In this document: piece by piece, positions 1 to 7,564 of the stretch | Numbering within the stretch: the stretch's first letter is position 1 | Layout: every line of letters begins with the position of its first letter | Source: an uncultured Aquimarina sp. | GTDB lineage: Bacteria > Bacteroidota > Bacteroidia > Flavobacteriales > Flavobacteriaceae | Reading direction: 5' to 3' | Assembly (NCBI GenBank): GCA_947498775.1 | Contig: CANMLL010000012.1 | Span: forward strand, 1 to 64,000 | Length of the DNA: 64,000 nucleotides | Position numbers and translations under genes: made by a program | The notes under the pieces: generated by a model | The model's database searches: none | Seen by the model: the letters and a program-made list of their open reading frames with translations, nothing else | Told to the model about the DNA's origin: nothing

Positions 1-44
1 GTTTCGACTCATAATTAAAGTTAAAAACTAAAACCCTTCTAACC

Positions 45-73
45 AAAAAAAAAGACTGCCTTTTCAGACAGCC
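45..73 (-). terminator. Rho-independent terminator, leftward
   Basis: Read on the minus strand, a 7-bp stem (GGCTGTC pairing with GGCAGTC) with a 6-nt loop is followed by a run of nine T. It would end leftward transcription coming from the 104-120 tRNA-like remnant and the tRNA-Leu fragment to its right. Confidence 0.7.
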
Positions 74-103
74 TCTTATGACTGCAATCTTGCAGTTGAA
101 AAA

Positions 104-120
104 GTGCGGGCGGAGAGACT
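104..120 (-). other. Second, shorter copy of the tRNA-Leu 3' end
   Basis: The 17 bases GTGCGGGCGGAGAGACT are identical to the start of the tRNA-Leu remnant at 227-243, after which the two copies diverge. Like the main copy it is followed on the minus strand by a terminator. I infer a decayed attachment-site remnant from an earlier integration, but 17 bp is short and no anticodon arm is present. Confidence 0.4.
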
Positions 121-187
121 CCCTTCGACTCGTATCTCGTTTTGGATAAATTTCTCGTCTCTCCCAAATAGTATCACTTTTAAATAC

Positions 188-214
188 AAAAAAAGCCCCT
201 CAATCAAGAGAAGC
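188..214 (-). terminator. Rho-independent terminator after the tRNA-Leu fragment
   Basis: On the minus strand a 7-bp stem (GCTTCTC with GAGGGGC, two G-U pairs) and a 6-nt loop run into seven T. It sits 15 bp downstream of the tRNA-Leu 3' end, as expected for the original tRNA transcription unit. Confidence 0.7.
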
Positions 215-228
215 TTTATTTTTTGCTG

Positions 229-281
229 TGCGGGCGGAGAGACTCGAACTCTCACACCTCGCGGCACTAGATCCTAAGTCT
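229..281 (-). other. tRNA-Leu(UAG) 3'-end fragment; presumed ICE attachment site
   Basis: The minus strand reads as the 3' two thirds of a leucine tRNA: anticodon loop CTTAGGA (anticodon UAG), 3' anticodon stem TCTAG, long variable arm, T arm GAGAGTTCGAGTCTCTC and acceptor strand CCGCCCGC. Identity to a canonical tRNA-Leu stops within the 5' anticodon stem near 281, and no D arm or 5' acceptor strand follows, so this is not a functional tRNA. Integrases of the tyrosine recombinase family commonly target tRNA 3' ends and duplicate them; the integrase gene begins 240 bp to the right. The intact tRNA should lie at the far end of the element, outside the window. Confidence 0.75.
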
Positions 282-384
282 TGTCTATCTTGCACCAATA
301 AGCACCAAACTAATTCATTTTCAATTAGTTGTGTTTTTGTCAATTTTATTTAAAGTCATATAATATCAGTTGATTTCAGCATTT

Positions 385-489
385 GTTGTACCTATGTTGT
401 ACCCAAAAATACCAATAAATTCGTATCTTTAGGGTGAGCCTACAGGAAAACAATATCCAAAAAAAGGAATGTTGTACCTATGTTGTACC
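385..489. repeat. Direct repeats GTTGTACC x4 (putative integrase/excisionase arm sites)
   Basis: A 19-bp sequence, GTTGTACCTATGTTGTACC, occurs identically at 385-403 and 471-489. Each copy itself holds two GTTGTACC units 11 bp apart (385, 396, 471, 482). The array lies between the attachment site and the integrase start. Its regular helical spacing is like arm-type recombinase sites or an autoregulatory operator. A -7-like box TATCTTTA at 424-431 lies between the two pairs. Confidence 0.6.
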
Positions 490-522
490 TGATTTGACTT
501 TCGTACTCAAAACAGGTCAATT

Positions 523-1737
523 ATGTCTGCAAGTGCACAAATCGTTCTACGAAAAAAGAGGAATTCCAAAGGCTTATATCCTTTGGCAATTCGAATTACC
601 AAAAACCGCCGTTCAACCTTCAAACATATCGGTCATAACATTGACTTTGAAGATTGGGACGATAAAAACCTCAAGGTCAAAAAATCGAATCCTGATGCGG
701 ATAGCCTGAACAACCTTCTGTCTTCAAGATTATCCGAAGTACGCAAAGGATTGATGAACCTTCAAAGCGAGAACACCGATTTCTCAGCTGGTCAAATCAA
801 AAGGAATATATACAAGCCTATCTCGAGTTTGACCCTAAACGATTATGCTAAAGAACATTTGGACAATCTCGAAGCTGAAAAAAAGATAAATCGGCTAACT
901 ACAGATACTGCCTTGACCACTTATATTTGGGCATTTCATAAGTCTAAAAACTTACGGTTCCAAGATATTACCGAGCGCTGGCTTAAAAAATTTAAAACTC
1001 ATCTTCTAGGCAAAAAAGAACTTTCTGAAACTTCGGCTCTTAATGTTATGGTTCTTATTCGCTTACTGTACAACAGGGCGATTACAGATAAAGTGGTAAG
1101 CAAAGATTTATACCCTTTTGGAAAAGGTGGATTTCAAATCAAGTTTCCAGAGACCCATAAGGTTGGCCTGAACAAAAAAGAGATACTGATATTTGAAAAG
1201 GTTGAAAATATTACGGATGTAGAACGACACGCCCTCAATGTTTGGCTCTACAGTTTTTATTTTGCTGGGATGCGTGTCTCGGATGTGCTATTTACACGCT
1301 GGTCAATGATTTATGATGGTAGGCTGCATTACCGTATGGGCAAGAATGGCAAATTGGTCTCTCTTAAAATCCCAATAAAAGCTTTGGCTATTCTAAAATC
1401 CTATGAAAAAGATAGACTTTCTGAAGACGATTTTGTATTTCCTGAAATGAAAAAAGCGGACTTAAGTAATGCTAAAGATGTTTACAACAAAACCAGGACT
1501 GCCAATTATAAATTCAATAGGCATCTAAAAACTTTAACTAAAAAGACCAAGATTACAAAGAAAGTGACAATGCACATTGCTCGTCATAGCTTCGGTAATA
1601 TTGCTGGTGACAGTATCCATCCGTTGATGCTTCAAAAACTATATCGACATACCGATTTAAAGACCACAATTAATTATCAGGCAAATTTTATACACAAAGC
1701 TGCGGACGAGGCCTTGGATAGTGTTATCAACTTTTAG
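523..1737 (+). CDS. int: Tyrosine recombinase / ICE integrase
   Basis: Site-specific recombinase that would integrate and excise the element at the tRNA-Leu 3' end. The 404-residue protein has the usual Bacteroidetes layout: an N-terminal arm-binding part (about 1-90), an SAM-like core-binding part (about 100-200) and a C-terminal catalytic domain. All catalytic positions are visible: R251 in GMRVSD, K274 in MGKNGK, H351-x-x-R354 in HIARH, H376 in LYRHTD and the nucleophile Y385 in INYQ. The ATG at 523 lies about 33 bp after the last GTTGTACC repeat. It is transcribed away from the attachment site, the common arrangement for an integrase at an ICE end. No excisionase gene is seen beside it. 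Confidence 0.93.
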   Translation: MSASAQIVLRKKRNSKGLYPLAIRITKNRRSTFKHIGHNIDFEDWDDKNLKVKKSNPDADSLNNLLSSRLSEVRKGLMNLQSENTDFSAGQIKRNIYKPISSLTLNDYAKEHLDNLEAEKKINRLTTDTALTTYIWAFHKSKNLRFQDITERWLKKFKTHLLGKKELSETSALNVMVLIRLLYNRAITDKVVSKDLYPFGKGGFQIKFPETHKVGLNKKEILIFEKVENITDVERHALNVWLYSFYFAGMRVSDVLFTRWSMIYDGRLHYRMGKNGKLVSLKIPIKALAILKSYEKDRLSEDDFVFPEMKKADLSNAKDVYNKTRTANYKFNRHLKTLTKKTKITKKVTMHIARHSFGNIAGDSIHPLMLQKLYRHTDLKTTINYQANFIHKAADEALDSVINF

Positions 1738-1752
1738 TGAAAATTTGAAAAG

Positions 1753-1808
1753 TCCCATTGTTCATTTGAAAAGTACCAAGTAAATGGTGTAAGTCAGTAG
1801 TAAGTTTG
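1753..1808 (+). promoter_or_regulatory. 21/27-type operator-promoter, site 1
   Basis: TCCCA at 1753 and TACCA at 1774 (21 bp apart) are followed 27 bp later by TAAGTTTG at 1801-1808, a perfect TAnnTTTG -7 box, 26 bp before the ATG at 1834. One of eight promoters in this window with identical spacing. Confidence 0.7.
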
Positions 1809-1833
1809 TTTCATAATTAATAAACATCACATT

Positions 1834-2352
1834 ATGAAAACTACTAATATTATCACGTTACTTGCATTAGTCGGGTTTCTGTTCATAGGAACAAACACGG
1901 TATCGTCCCAAGAACTTAAAGAGGGTCAAGAGACCTTTAAAGTACAACGTTATAACCACCTTGTCATTCCAACAAAAAAACATTCAGAAACCGTAAAATG
2001 GTGTATGGATGTTCTTGGATTCGAGAAGAGCCAAACATCTTCAAAAAAGATGAAAAATGATATAAAAGTGACAATGCTACAGTTGGGCGATTTTAAACTG
2101 GACGTTGTTAGCGGTAAAGATTTGCAAAGCTTGTACTCGCAATATGATAAAAATTTCGAGTCTTATAGATACCAACAAAATGACTTGAGCATTGAAGTTA
2201 CTGATATTAAAAAACTGGAAAAAGCTTTAAATGACCAGGGAATTGAAATCGTTATGGGGCCATATGCAAACGGAATGACCAATTCTACCACAATGGATAT
2301 TTTGACAAACAATGGTGATAAGATTCGATTCGTAGACTATATAGGAAGATAG
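1834..2352 (+). CDS. Exported VOC (glyoxalase/dioxygenase fold) protein
   Basis: A 172-residue protein with an N-terminal signal peptide (about 1-25, ending near VSSQ). One VOC module follows, starting at the typical strand with N-H-L-V-I (about 41-45) and a WCMDVLGFE segment that corresponds to the usual WY-x-x-x-LGF helix. VOC proteins are metal-dependent isomerases, dioxygenases or resistance proteins; a single module usually dimerises to form the active site. The likely first metal ligand is the His near residue 42. The gene stands alone between promoter site 1 and a strong terminator. Related exported or cytosolic VOC proteins occur at 20123 and 28244 under the same promoter type or nearby. 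Substrate unknown. Confidence 0.75.
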   Translation: MKTTNIITLLALVGFLFIGTNTVSSQELKEGQETFKVQRYNHLVIPTKKHSETVKWCMDVLGFEKSQTSSKKMKNDIKVTMLQLGDFKLDVVSGKDLQSLYSQYDKNFESYRYQQNDLSIEVTDIKKLEKALNDQGIEIVMGPYANGMTNSTTMDILTNNGDKIRFVDYIGR

Positions 2353-2403
2353 ATAATCCGTCTTTTCCAAAAAGAATTACATCAAAACAATAAAAAAACA
2401 CTA

Positions 2404-2428
2404 ATGACCCCTTTGCGGGTCATTTTTG
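2404..2428 (+). terminator. Rho-independent terminator
   Basis: Perfect 7-bp stem ATGACCC/GGGTCAT with a 6-nt loop, followed by a T run. It closes the single-gene unit 1834-2352. Confidence 0.8.
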
Positions 2429-2518
2429 CTTTTACGATTTATTGTCACTTACTTTTAATATTAATCTTTCCTCAAAATGATTCTACATTTTGAAACCACA
2501 GAATCTATTCACCTAAAC

Positions 2519-2574
2519 TACCATAAGACCTTTAAAAACCACCAGAAAATAAGTGTGTTGCACAGGTACCTTTA
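2519..2574 (+). promoter_or_regulatory. 21/27-type operator-promoter, site 2
   Basis: TACCA at 2519 and CACCA at 2540 (21 bp apart), then TACCTTTA at 2567-2574 (27 bp further), 24 bp before the ATG at 2598. Confidence 0.7.
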
Positions 2575-2597
2575 CATAGAATTTAAAACTAAAAGTT

Positions 2598-3182
2598 ATG
2601 AGAACAATACAGCATATAACAGCGAACTTTAAAATGATGTTGGTTTCCCTTCTTCTTTTCGTACCCTTTTTCTTGATGGGTCAGAATGTACAGGAAGCCT
2701 ATTTATCCCAAAATGTAGTGACCGCAATGGTCATTAAGAACGGTAAAATACAAGCTGCCGAGCAGAATGTAAATGAGATGGTCATCTTTAAGGAAGCGCT
2801 CAAAGACCATACGTTTCCTTTTGAGGTGAACAAGGAAGTCTTGGTGAACCTCAAAAACGAGAAATCCGGTAGAGATATCGATGTGAAATTCTCAAAAGAT
2901 TCCACCTATCAGGTCGTGAGCAGAATTGATTGGATGGTAAGACCTATTCTTTTGAATCCAAACAAAAACCAAGAACGCCCTTCCTTTGAAAGGACTATCC
3001 CTTCACGAAAAGAATTGGACTTTATGACCGTTAGCACGAATAACAAAAAGAAATTACCGAGTTCTTTAGAAACCTATGTACGCACGTATCAAGACAATTC
3101 GAAACAAGGTATAGCCATTAAGGATTTGGACTTGAAAATCACGCAAAAAGATATGTACCCTACCGTAACCATAAATTTATAA
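2598..3182 (+). CDS. Secreted hypothetical protein
   Basis: A 194-residue protein that I do not recognise. The N-terminus has a hydrophobic signal segment (about 12-28, MLVSLLLFVPFFLMGQ) that looks like a cleavable signal peptide. The mature part is polar, without Cys and without an obvious motif, and looks beta-rich in its first half. It is a single-gene unit from promoter site 2 to the hairpin at 3328, so it appears to belong to the same regulon as the neighbouring oxidoreductases. Role unknown. Confidence 0.7.
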   Translation: MRTIQHITANFKMMLVSLLLFVPFFLMGQNVQEAYLSQNVVTAMVIKNGKIQAAEQNVNEMVIFKEALKDHTFPFEVNKEVLVNLKNEKSGRDIDVKFSKDSTYQVVSRIDWMVRPILLNPNKNQERPSFERTIPSRKELDFMTVSTNNKKKLPSSLETYVRTYQDNSKQGIAIKDLDLKITQKDMYPTVTINL

Positions 3183-3327
3183 GCAAAATATTTTTTGATT
3201 GGTTGTTTAGTAAGCAATGGTTCTCACGGTATCATAGGGATTGAGGATGATGTTCGATGGTAGTACTATGAAACCGTTCGTTTCGCTAAGTTGAAACAAA
3301 TTCCCCCGAGCCATTGCCAGATTGAGG

Positions 3328-3354
3328 CCGCACGTAAGTGCGGTCTTATTTTTT
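3328..3354 (+). terminator. Rho-independent terminator
   Basis: Stem CCGCAC/GTGCGG with a GTAA tetraloop, followed by TCTTATTTTTT. It lies about 145 bp downstream of the secreted protein gene and faces the 3' end of moaE. Confidence 0.7.
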
Positions 3355-3434
3355 GATATTGTCTAAAATTGGCTGGAACGAAGAAAACAAATGTAGATGG
3401 TTTTTCATCGGTAGTTGTCCAGTAATTTTCTCTT

Positions 3435-3896
3435 TTAGGGTATGACATTTATCCATACCTCGCCATCTTTATAATATTCTTTTTTCCAAATAGGCACCGT
3501 TTGTTTCAACATAGCTATCATATATGCTGAGGCTTCCATTGCCTGTTGCCTATGCTTAGAGGAGGCTCCTGTTAACACTACAGGTTCACTAATCGTCTTT
3601 GTGCCCTTTATGTGCCACATAATTGCCCTATTTAAAACAAAGTGCTTCTTTGCAAAGGCGGCTATTTTTCCCATTTCCAATAGCGCCATCTCATCGTAGG
3701 CATCAAAAAAAAGTTTTTCGACCTCCTTACCATCATTTTCATTCCTTACCGTAGCTATTAAAAGTGAAATCCCTCCTGATTTAGAATCTAAGAGCATCTT
3801 GTAGGCCTCATCCACATTAATCTCATCAGTAATCCTAATAGAGATTGTTTTGTTATTATCCCCCGCTGACCGGTGGGATGATTGCAACTTCGTCAT
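3435..3896 (-). CDS. moaE: Molybdopterin synthase catalytic subunit MoaE
   Basis: Converts precursor Z (cPMP) to molybdopterin using the thiocarboxylate of MoaD. The 153-residue product shows the MoaE pattern: a GG-x-x-LLIATVR strand near 40-50, the segment with HIKG near 94, SSKHRQQA near 112 and the conserved lysine-rich end LKQTVPIWKKEYY, which includes the active-site lysine. Some positions usually conserved in the family (for example the Gly before TVR) differ. The assigned ATG overlaps the end of moaD by about 40 bp; no other ATG is available before the conserved core, so the true start may be a non-ATG codon further in. The moaD-moaE pair serves a cofactor needed by the molybdenum hydroxylase at 8534. 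Confidence 0.82.
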   Translation of the reverse strand: MTKLQSSHRSAGDNNKTISIRITDEINVDEAYKMLLDSKSGGISLLIATVRNENDGKEVEKLFFDAYDEMALLEMGKIAAFAKKHFVLNRAIMWHIKGTKTISEPVVLTGASSKHRQQAMEASAYMIAMLKQTVPIWKKEYYKDGEVWINVIP

Positions 3897-4101
3897 TCTT
3901 ATCGATTATTATGTTACCTGATACGTATTCTCTGTTTACTGCAATACCGAAAGAGCCAATACTTGCTAATTCTGGATACATTTCTGTTAGGTTTTTTTTC
4001 AGTTCCTTTACGGTCATTTTATTCTCGTTCTCAATAATGAGTTCTGGCTTTCCAATAATATCGCGAGCCATTCCAAATGTTTTTACCAGTATCATAGGCA
4101 A
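3856..4101 (-). CDS. moaD: Molybdopterin synthase sulfur-carrier subunit MoaD
   Basis: An 81-residue ubiquitin-like sulfur carrier. The decisive feature is the C-terminal PPVSGG ending in Gly-Gly, which is adenylated and thiocarboxylated in this family. The sequence also has the typical N-terminal strand ILVKTFG and the AVN-x-E-Y region in the middle. It lies directly upstream of, and overlaps, moaE. Either of two nearby Met codons (residues 1 and 3) may be the start. None of the other Mo-cofactor genes (moaA, moaC, moeA, mog) is in this window, so these would have to be chromosomal. Confidence 0.85.
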   Translation of the reverse strand: MPMILVKTFGMARDIIGKPELIIENENKMTVKELKKNLTEMYPELASIGSFGIAVNREYVSGNIIIDKNDEVAIIPPVSGG

Positions 4102-4178
4102 TGATTTTGATGTGATTTATAGTTTCAATACCTGATAACGCTTTCGTTCAGTTTGTAAGTCGTTCAAAACAATCAGAA

Positions 4179-4385
4179 TCAGGTTATGGTGCTTGTCAAC
4201 GGGAAAAGCAATCTTTCGCTCGGTTTAATGAGATTTGAAAAATTGATGGTAGTTGAAGCTGGTGGTTCATACTCAATATAATGGTTGCGTGATTTTCTAT
4301 TGAATTTTATTCTTCCTGAGAAGGTAATATCAGATGCGCCATCTATCGTAGCACCACTTGCCGAAAAGAGCTGACCTGTTTCCAT
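4179..4385 (-). CDS. Small hypothetical ORF (68 aa)
   Basis: A short minus-strand ORF starting METGQLFS with no recognisable domain. It lies alone between the moaD start and a broken gene at 4482, in a stretch that contains rearrangement junctions, so it may itself be a gene fragment. The rest of the interval 4102-4481 shows nothing else I can support. Confidence 0.3.
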   Translation of the reverse strand: METGQLFSASGATIDGASDITFSGRIKFNRKSRNHYIEYEPPASTTINFSNLIKPSERLLFPLTSTIT

Positions 4386-4481
4386 AAGATTGTTATTTAG
4401 AAAATGTGAGATAAATATCTTGTATTGGCCAAGAAAAAAATTGATACATTTCAAATCTAGAATGACACTTTTTGTTTTTTC

Positions 4482-4800
4482 TTAAAAACCAAATTGTTCT
4501 TTAATTGTATCCCAAAACGTATGAGAATGGTAGTCGTACGTGGCAAGTTCTTGCTTATGCCGATTTGTTCTTTTGCTATCCAGCAACAGCTCTGCATCTA
4601 AACGAATAGCATCCATCGTATCTTCTACATATTGACATCTGTAATCCTTTAATTGGATATGAAAAAAGTGTACTCCTTTCTCTGTATTTTTGATTTTTCT
4701 GCGTATTCATCTTCGACATAGTGATGTTGGTCCAAAAAAAAAGTTGAATAATCTCGTTGTAAAAATTATCAACGGTACCATAGTCACGCTCTACTCCGGG
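4482..4800 (-). pseudogene. Broken paralogue of the 5370-5735 gene
   Basis: On the minus strand the sequence ends in HTFWDTIKEQFGF, matching HSFWDTIKERFGL at the C-terminus of the 121-residue protein at 5370-5735. Further upstream YGTVDNFYNE and FLDQHH match YGSTDNFYNE and FLDKHH of the same protein. The two matching halves lie in different frames, with the shift in an A-rich stretch near 4685-4695, and the 5' end is missing at about 4800, where a different truncated gene begins on the other strand. This is therefore a frameshifted, 5'-deleted relic of the same family. Confidence 0.65.
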
Positions 4801-4801
4801 A

Positions 4802-5380
4802 CATAATTTTACCGGTCTGGCAACGATTCAGTATCGCAGGGACCAAGATTTGGACCGCAATCTGCTGGTGCTGCCTGCCTTTCTTTTCGGGTACCACTTT
4901 ATAAAAACGAACACCATCGTATCGCTAGGATTCGAGACCGCGTGGGTCAACGGTGGCGGATGGCTTTACCATCCACTTGTACAGGGTGTACAGAATTTTT
5001 ATGTTGGTAAATTTCATCCGCAGGTCAGGTTGTTGTTCGGCAGGGCGGCTTCTGAAGAATTGAGCGATGAAGATTCAAAGATAAAGTTCTACCAAGGCAA
5101 TCTGTATTTGGGTACAACCTACGACCTATCGGAAAAGACACAACTGTTGGTAGGCACTGAACTATTGTCGACCACGGCCAGTGGCTGGTTCGGTGAAAAC
5201 CGGTTTCAGATAGGGCCCAGGTTCAAATCTTCAAAAAATGTGCTTCTCGATGTATATTATCTGAATTGGTACCGAAGAAATTCAAGGCCAAAGTACCAAC
5301 ACACCCATTATTTGGGGCTTATCGTATTGATAAAAGACTCGGAATGGATTAAGTATTCAATTTATAATCGTGACCGGTAA
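4802..5380 (+). pseudogene. 5'-truncated outer-membrane beta-barrel-like protein
   Basis: The reading frame is open through the junction at about 4800 and encodes a C-terminal protein portion with alternating hydrophobic/polar beta strands and many aromatic residues, ending in strands such as HYLGLIVLIK. It has the look of a DUF2490-like outer-membrane protein and resembles in style the complete protein at 12224-12970. No signal peptide and no convincing start codon are present (the nearest is TTG at 4850), so the N-terminus was lost when it was joined to the broken gene on the opposite strand. It overlaps the next gene by 11 bp. Confidence 0.55.
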
Positions 5381-5735
5381 GAAATTCTTGGAAAAACAGC
5401 CTGATGAGGTTATCACAAGTATTGAAAAGCAATACGGAAGTACCGATAACTTTTACAATGAACTCTATGTCATTTTTTTGGACAAGCACCATCTCGCCGA
5501 AAAAGGGTTGCACAACGACCGTGAAGAAACCCTTGATGAACACTTGGCGCACAAGTGGAAGGAATTGGAAGAATATGGTACAGAAAACGCTGGGGACATT
5601 ATCAATACCATCAGAATCGATACGGAACTGATGTTTGCCCATAAGACCGTCGAGGCATTGGAAAAGGAACTCGAAAAATACCATGCCCCTTTCCATTCCT
5701 TTTGGGATACCATTAAAGAAAGGTTCGGATTATGA
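5370..5735 (+). CDS. Hypothetical protein, 121 aa, family duplicated locally
   Basis: A charged, helical protein starting at GTG (5370), overlapping the stop of the truncated barrel gene by 11 bp. It contains LDKHHLAEKGLH and ends HSFWDTIKERFGL. I do not recognise the family. The local pseudogene at 4482-4800 is a clear relative, which shows that this is a real protein family and gives the conserved positions (YG-x-x-DNFYNE, FLD-x-HH, HTFWDTIKE). Because its 5' neighbour is truncated, it may have lost its promoter. The following 228 bp to 5963 contain no supported feature. Confidence 0.6.
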   Translation: MTGKKFLEKQPDEVITSIEKQYGSTDNFYNELYVIFLDKHHLAEKGLHNDREETLDEHLAHKWKELEEYGTENAGDIINTIRIDTELMFAHKTVEALEKELEKYHAPFHSFWDTIKERFGL

Positions 5736-5963
5736 CCAAGGTGGTAAGCAATAGGCCAGACGACGCTATGCTATGACAATCCTTAAAACACCATCATCAC
5801 TCGGCGTAAACGCATTGCTGTCTTCCAGCACCTGTTCCATCGGCGGCATATGGTTGACACAAGCTCATTTAGGCTTGAATTTTTTCCACGGTAAATCTTA
5901 AACTGTTATTATATTACAACTATCTCCCAATAAAATGATTTTGAGAAAAAAATCCTTACTTGG

Positions 5964-7256
5964 TCACCCAAACAGTTCCAAAATAGCGTAAAGCGGCCAA
6001 TTGGTCAGCCAATCCTCTTCCCGATAATCGGACATCGAACTACGGATAGCGGTTCTCGGTTTATATTTTGAAACATAGGACTTTAAACTTTTGGATTGCA
6101 GGTTTTCCTCGGCCTTTACCTCTATGGGCACGATGTTGTTTTTGTCTTGAACCACAAAATCCACTTCGGCAGTACCGCGTTCCGAAGCCCAATAGTGAAT
6201 GGGATTGTCGGTCGCAGCTTTTAATTGCTGTAAAACGTACTGTTCGGTCAACGCGCCTTTGAATTCGGTAAAAATAGTATTTCCCTCAAGAATGACCATA
6301 CTGTCGATACTGCCCATCGTAGCGAGCAGACCTACATCGACGATAAACAGCTTAAAGGCACTACGGTCTTCGTATGCTTTTAGGGGAATGGCCGGTTTTG
6401 ATATTCGGGATACTCGGTGGACCAAACCACAATCCGTAAGCCACGCCAAGGCCGTTTCGTATTCCTTGGCCCGGGCCCCCGTTTTGATGACGCCATAAAT
6501 GAACTTTTTGTTTTCCTTGGCCAGTTGCGCCGGTATGGAATTCCAGAGCATTCGAATACGGGGTACGGTATCCGCCGGGGCATATTTGGAAAAGTCCAGC
6601 TCATAAGCTGTCAAAATATTTTGGTGAATATCGCGGACTTCCTGAAAGTCAGCGGCATTGGCAAATGTAAGGACTGCCTCTGGCATACCCCCAACATAAT
6701 AATAGGTCTTAAGATGTCGAATAAACGTATCCTTAAAGGTTTTTATCAGCGGCCAATCCTTTTTCTGCAACAGTTCGGCGAGCTGTCCTTCGCCTATGGC
6801 TGTTAGGTATTCCTGAAAATCAAGCGGGTATAAATCAAGAAATTCCACCTTCCCGACAGGGAAAGAAACTTCTTGATGTATGGCCACGCCCAGTAATGAG
6901 CCAGCTGCAATGACGTGATATTGGGGTGCGTTTTCATAAAAGTACTTTAGGGACGTAATGGCGCCTTTGGCTTCTTGAATCTCATCCAAGACAATCAATG
7001 TCTGCGCGTCAATCGAAATACCGGTTTCCAGTTGCAGGGCGGCCATGATCCGTTCTATGTCAAAATCGACCGTAAATAGATTCTGAAGGCGTTTTGAACT
7101 TTCTAGGTTTATGTAGGCCATTTTGGAATAGGATGCCTTCCCAAACGCTTTCATAATCCAAGTCTTGCCTACCTGTCGGGCACCCCTGATGATGAGTGGT
7201 TTTCGATTGTTTTTGTCCTTCCAGTGCTTTAAATGTTCTGAGGCTCTTCGCTGCAT
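5964..7256 (-). CDS. AAA-type ATPase with C-terminal DUF4143
   Basis: A 430-residue protein of the widespread ATPase/DUF4143 family. The Walker A motif is GARQVGKT near residue 30 and Walker B is LIVLDEIQ near 87-94, with a sensor-like AAGSLLG after it. The C-terminal part carries the PD-(D/E)XK-like pattern E-V-D-F-V-V followed by I-E-V-K-A, which suggests a restriction-endonuclease-like fold. The biological role of this family is not established. I place the start at the ATG at 7256 rather than an upstream TTG. Immediately upstream lie three phased 19-bp repeats, which may control it. It is a single-gene unit. Confidence 0.85.
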   Translation of the reverse strand: MQRRASEHLKHWKDKNNRKPLIIRGARQVGKTWIMKAFGKASYSKMAYINLESSKRLQNLFTVDFDIERIMAALQLETGISIDAQTLIVLDEIQEAKGAITSLKYFYENAPQYHVIAAGSLLGVAIHQEVSFPVGKVEFLDLYPLDFQEYLTAIGEGQLAELLQKKDWPLIKTFKDTFIRHLKTYYYVGGMPEAVLTFANAADFQEVRDIHQNILTAYELDFSKYAPADTVPRIRMLWNSIPAQLAKENKKFIYGVIKTGARAKEYETALAWLTDCGLVHRVSRISKPAIPLKAYEDRSAFKLFIVDVGLLATMGSIDSMVILEGNTIFTEFKGALTEQYVLQQLKAATDNPIHYWASERGTAEVDFVVQDKNNIVPIEVKAEENLQSKSLKSYVSKYKPRTAIRSSMSDYREEDWLTNWPLYAILELFG

Positions 7257-7269
7257 AGTGTACAAAACT

Positions 7270-7352
7270 ACACTTTTTCAAAGGACTTTTTGTAAATAAT
7301 CACACTTTTTCAAAGGACTTTTCGTGAAATATTACACTTTTTCAAAGGACTT
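7270..7352. repeat. Three 19-bp direct repeats with an exact 32-bp period
   Basis: ACACTTTTTCAAAGGACTT occurs identically at 7270-7288, 7302-7320 and 7334-7352. The spacers between the copies differ in sequence but are all 13 bp, giving a period of three helical turns. The array starts 14 bp upstream of the ATPase start codon. The period is not a multiple of three and stops occur in frame, so it is not coding. It looks like an operator array or promoter repeat. Confidence 0.75.
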
Positions 7353-7406
7353 CTTAAGGATAGAAGCTGTTCTCGAAATACCATAAGAGAACTGTTTTTA
7401 TAAAAA

Positions 7407-7462
7407 TGACCAAGAACCTTGAAAAATGAACATAATTTTAATCGTGCCAATCATTAGATTTA
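7407..7462 (+). promoter_or_regulatory. Weak 21/27-type operator-promoter before the Mo hydroxylase operon
   Basis: TGACC at 7407 and GAACA at 7428 (21 bp), with a TTGAAAAAT spacer segment like that of the strong sites, followed 27 bp later by TAGATTTA at 7455-7462. The half-sites are degenerate, but the geometry matches the eight strong sites. Confidence 0.4.
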
Positions 7463-7564
7463 ATTATTATAAAATTAGAAAATGTCGACAAATAGTAGTT
7501 TAAAGGGTTCAAGTTATGCAAATACGGTCAAGTTCAATTCTAAGAAATGTTGAAACAATAAAAA

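Noticed and set aside
76..267. 63-codon minus-strand ORF at the left end
   Set aside because: It runs through the tRNA-Leu fragment, a terminator and the second tRNA-like copy; no coding features.
385..489. CRISPR-like array from the GTTGTACC repeats
   Set aside because: Units are only 8-19 bp, spacing is irregular and there are no cas genes in the window. The 7270-7352 array was rejected as CRISPR for the same reasons.
5770..5900. Short plus-strand ORF starting MTILKTPSS
   Set aside because: About 43 codons, no family resemblance and no promoter; could be a relic but cannot be supported.
7060..7281. Minus-strand ORF starting at the first 19-bp repeat (MKKCSFVHY)
   Set aside because: It overlaps the conserved N-terminus of the DUF4143 ATPase in another frame; the Walker A frame is clearly the real one.
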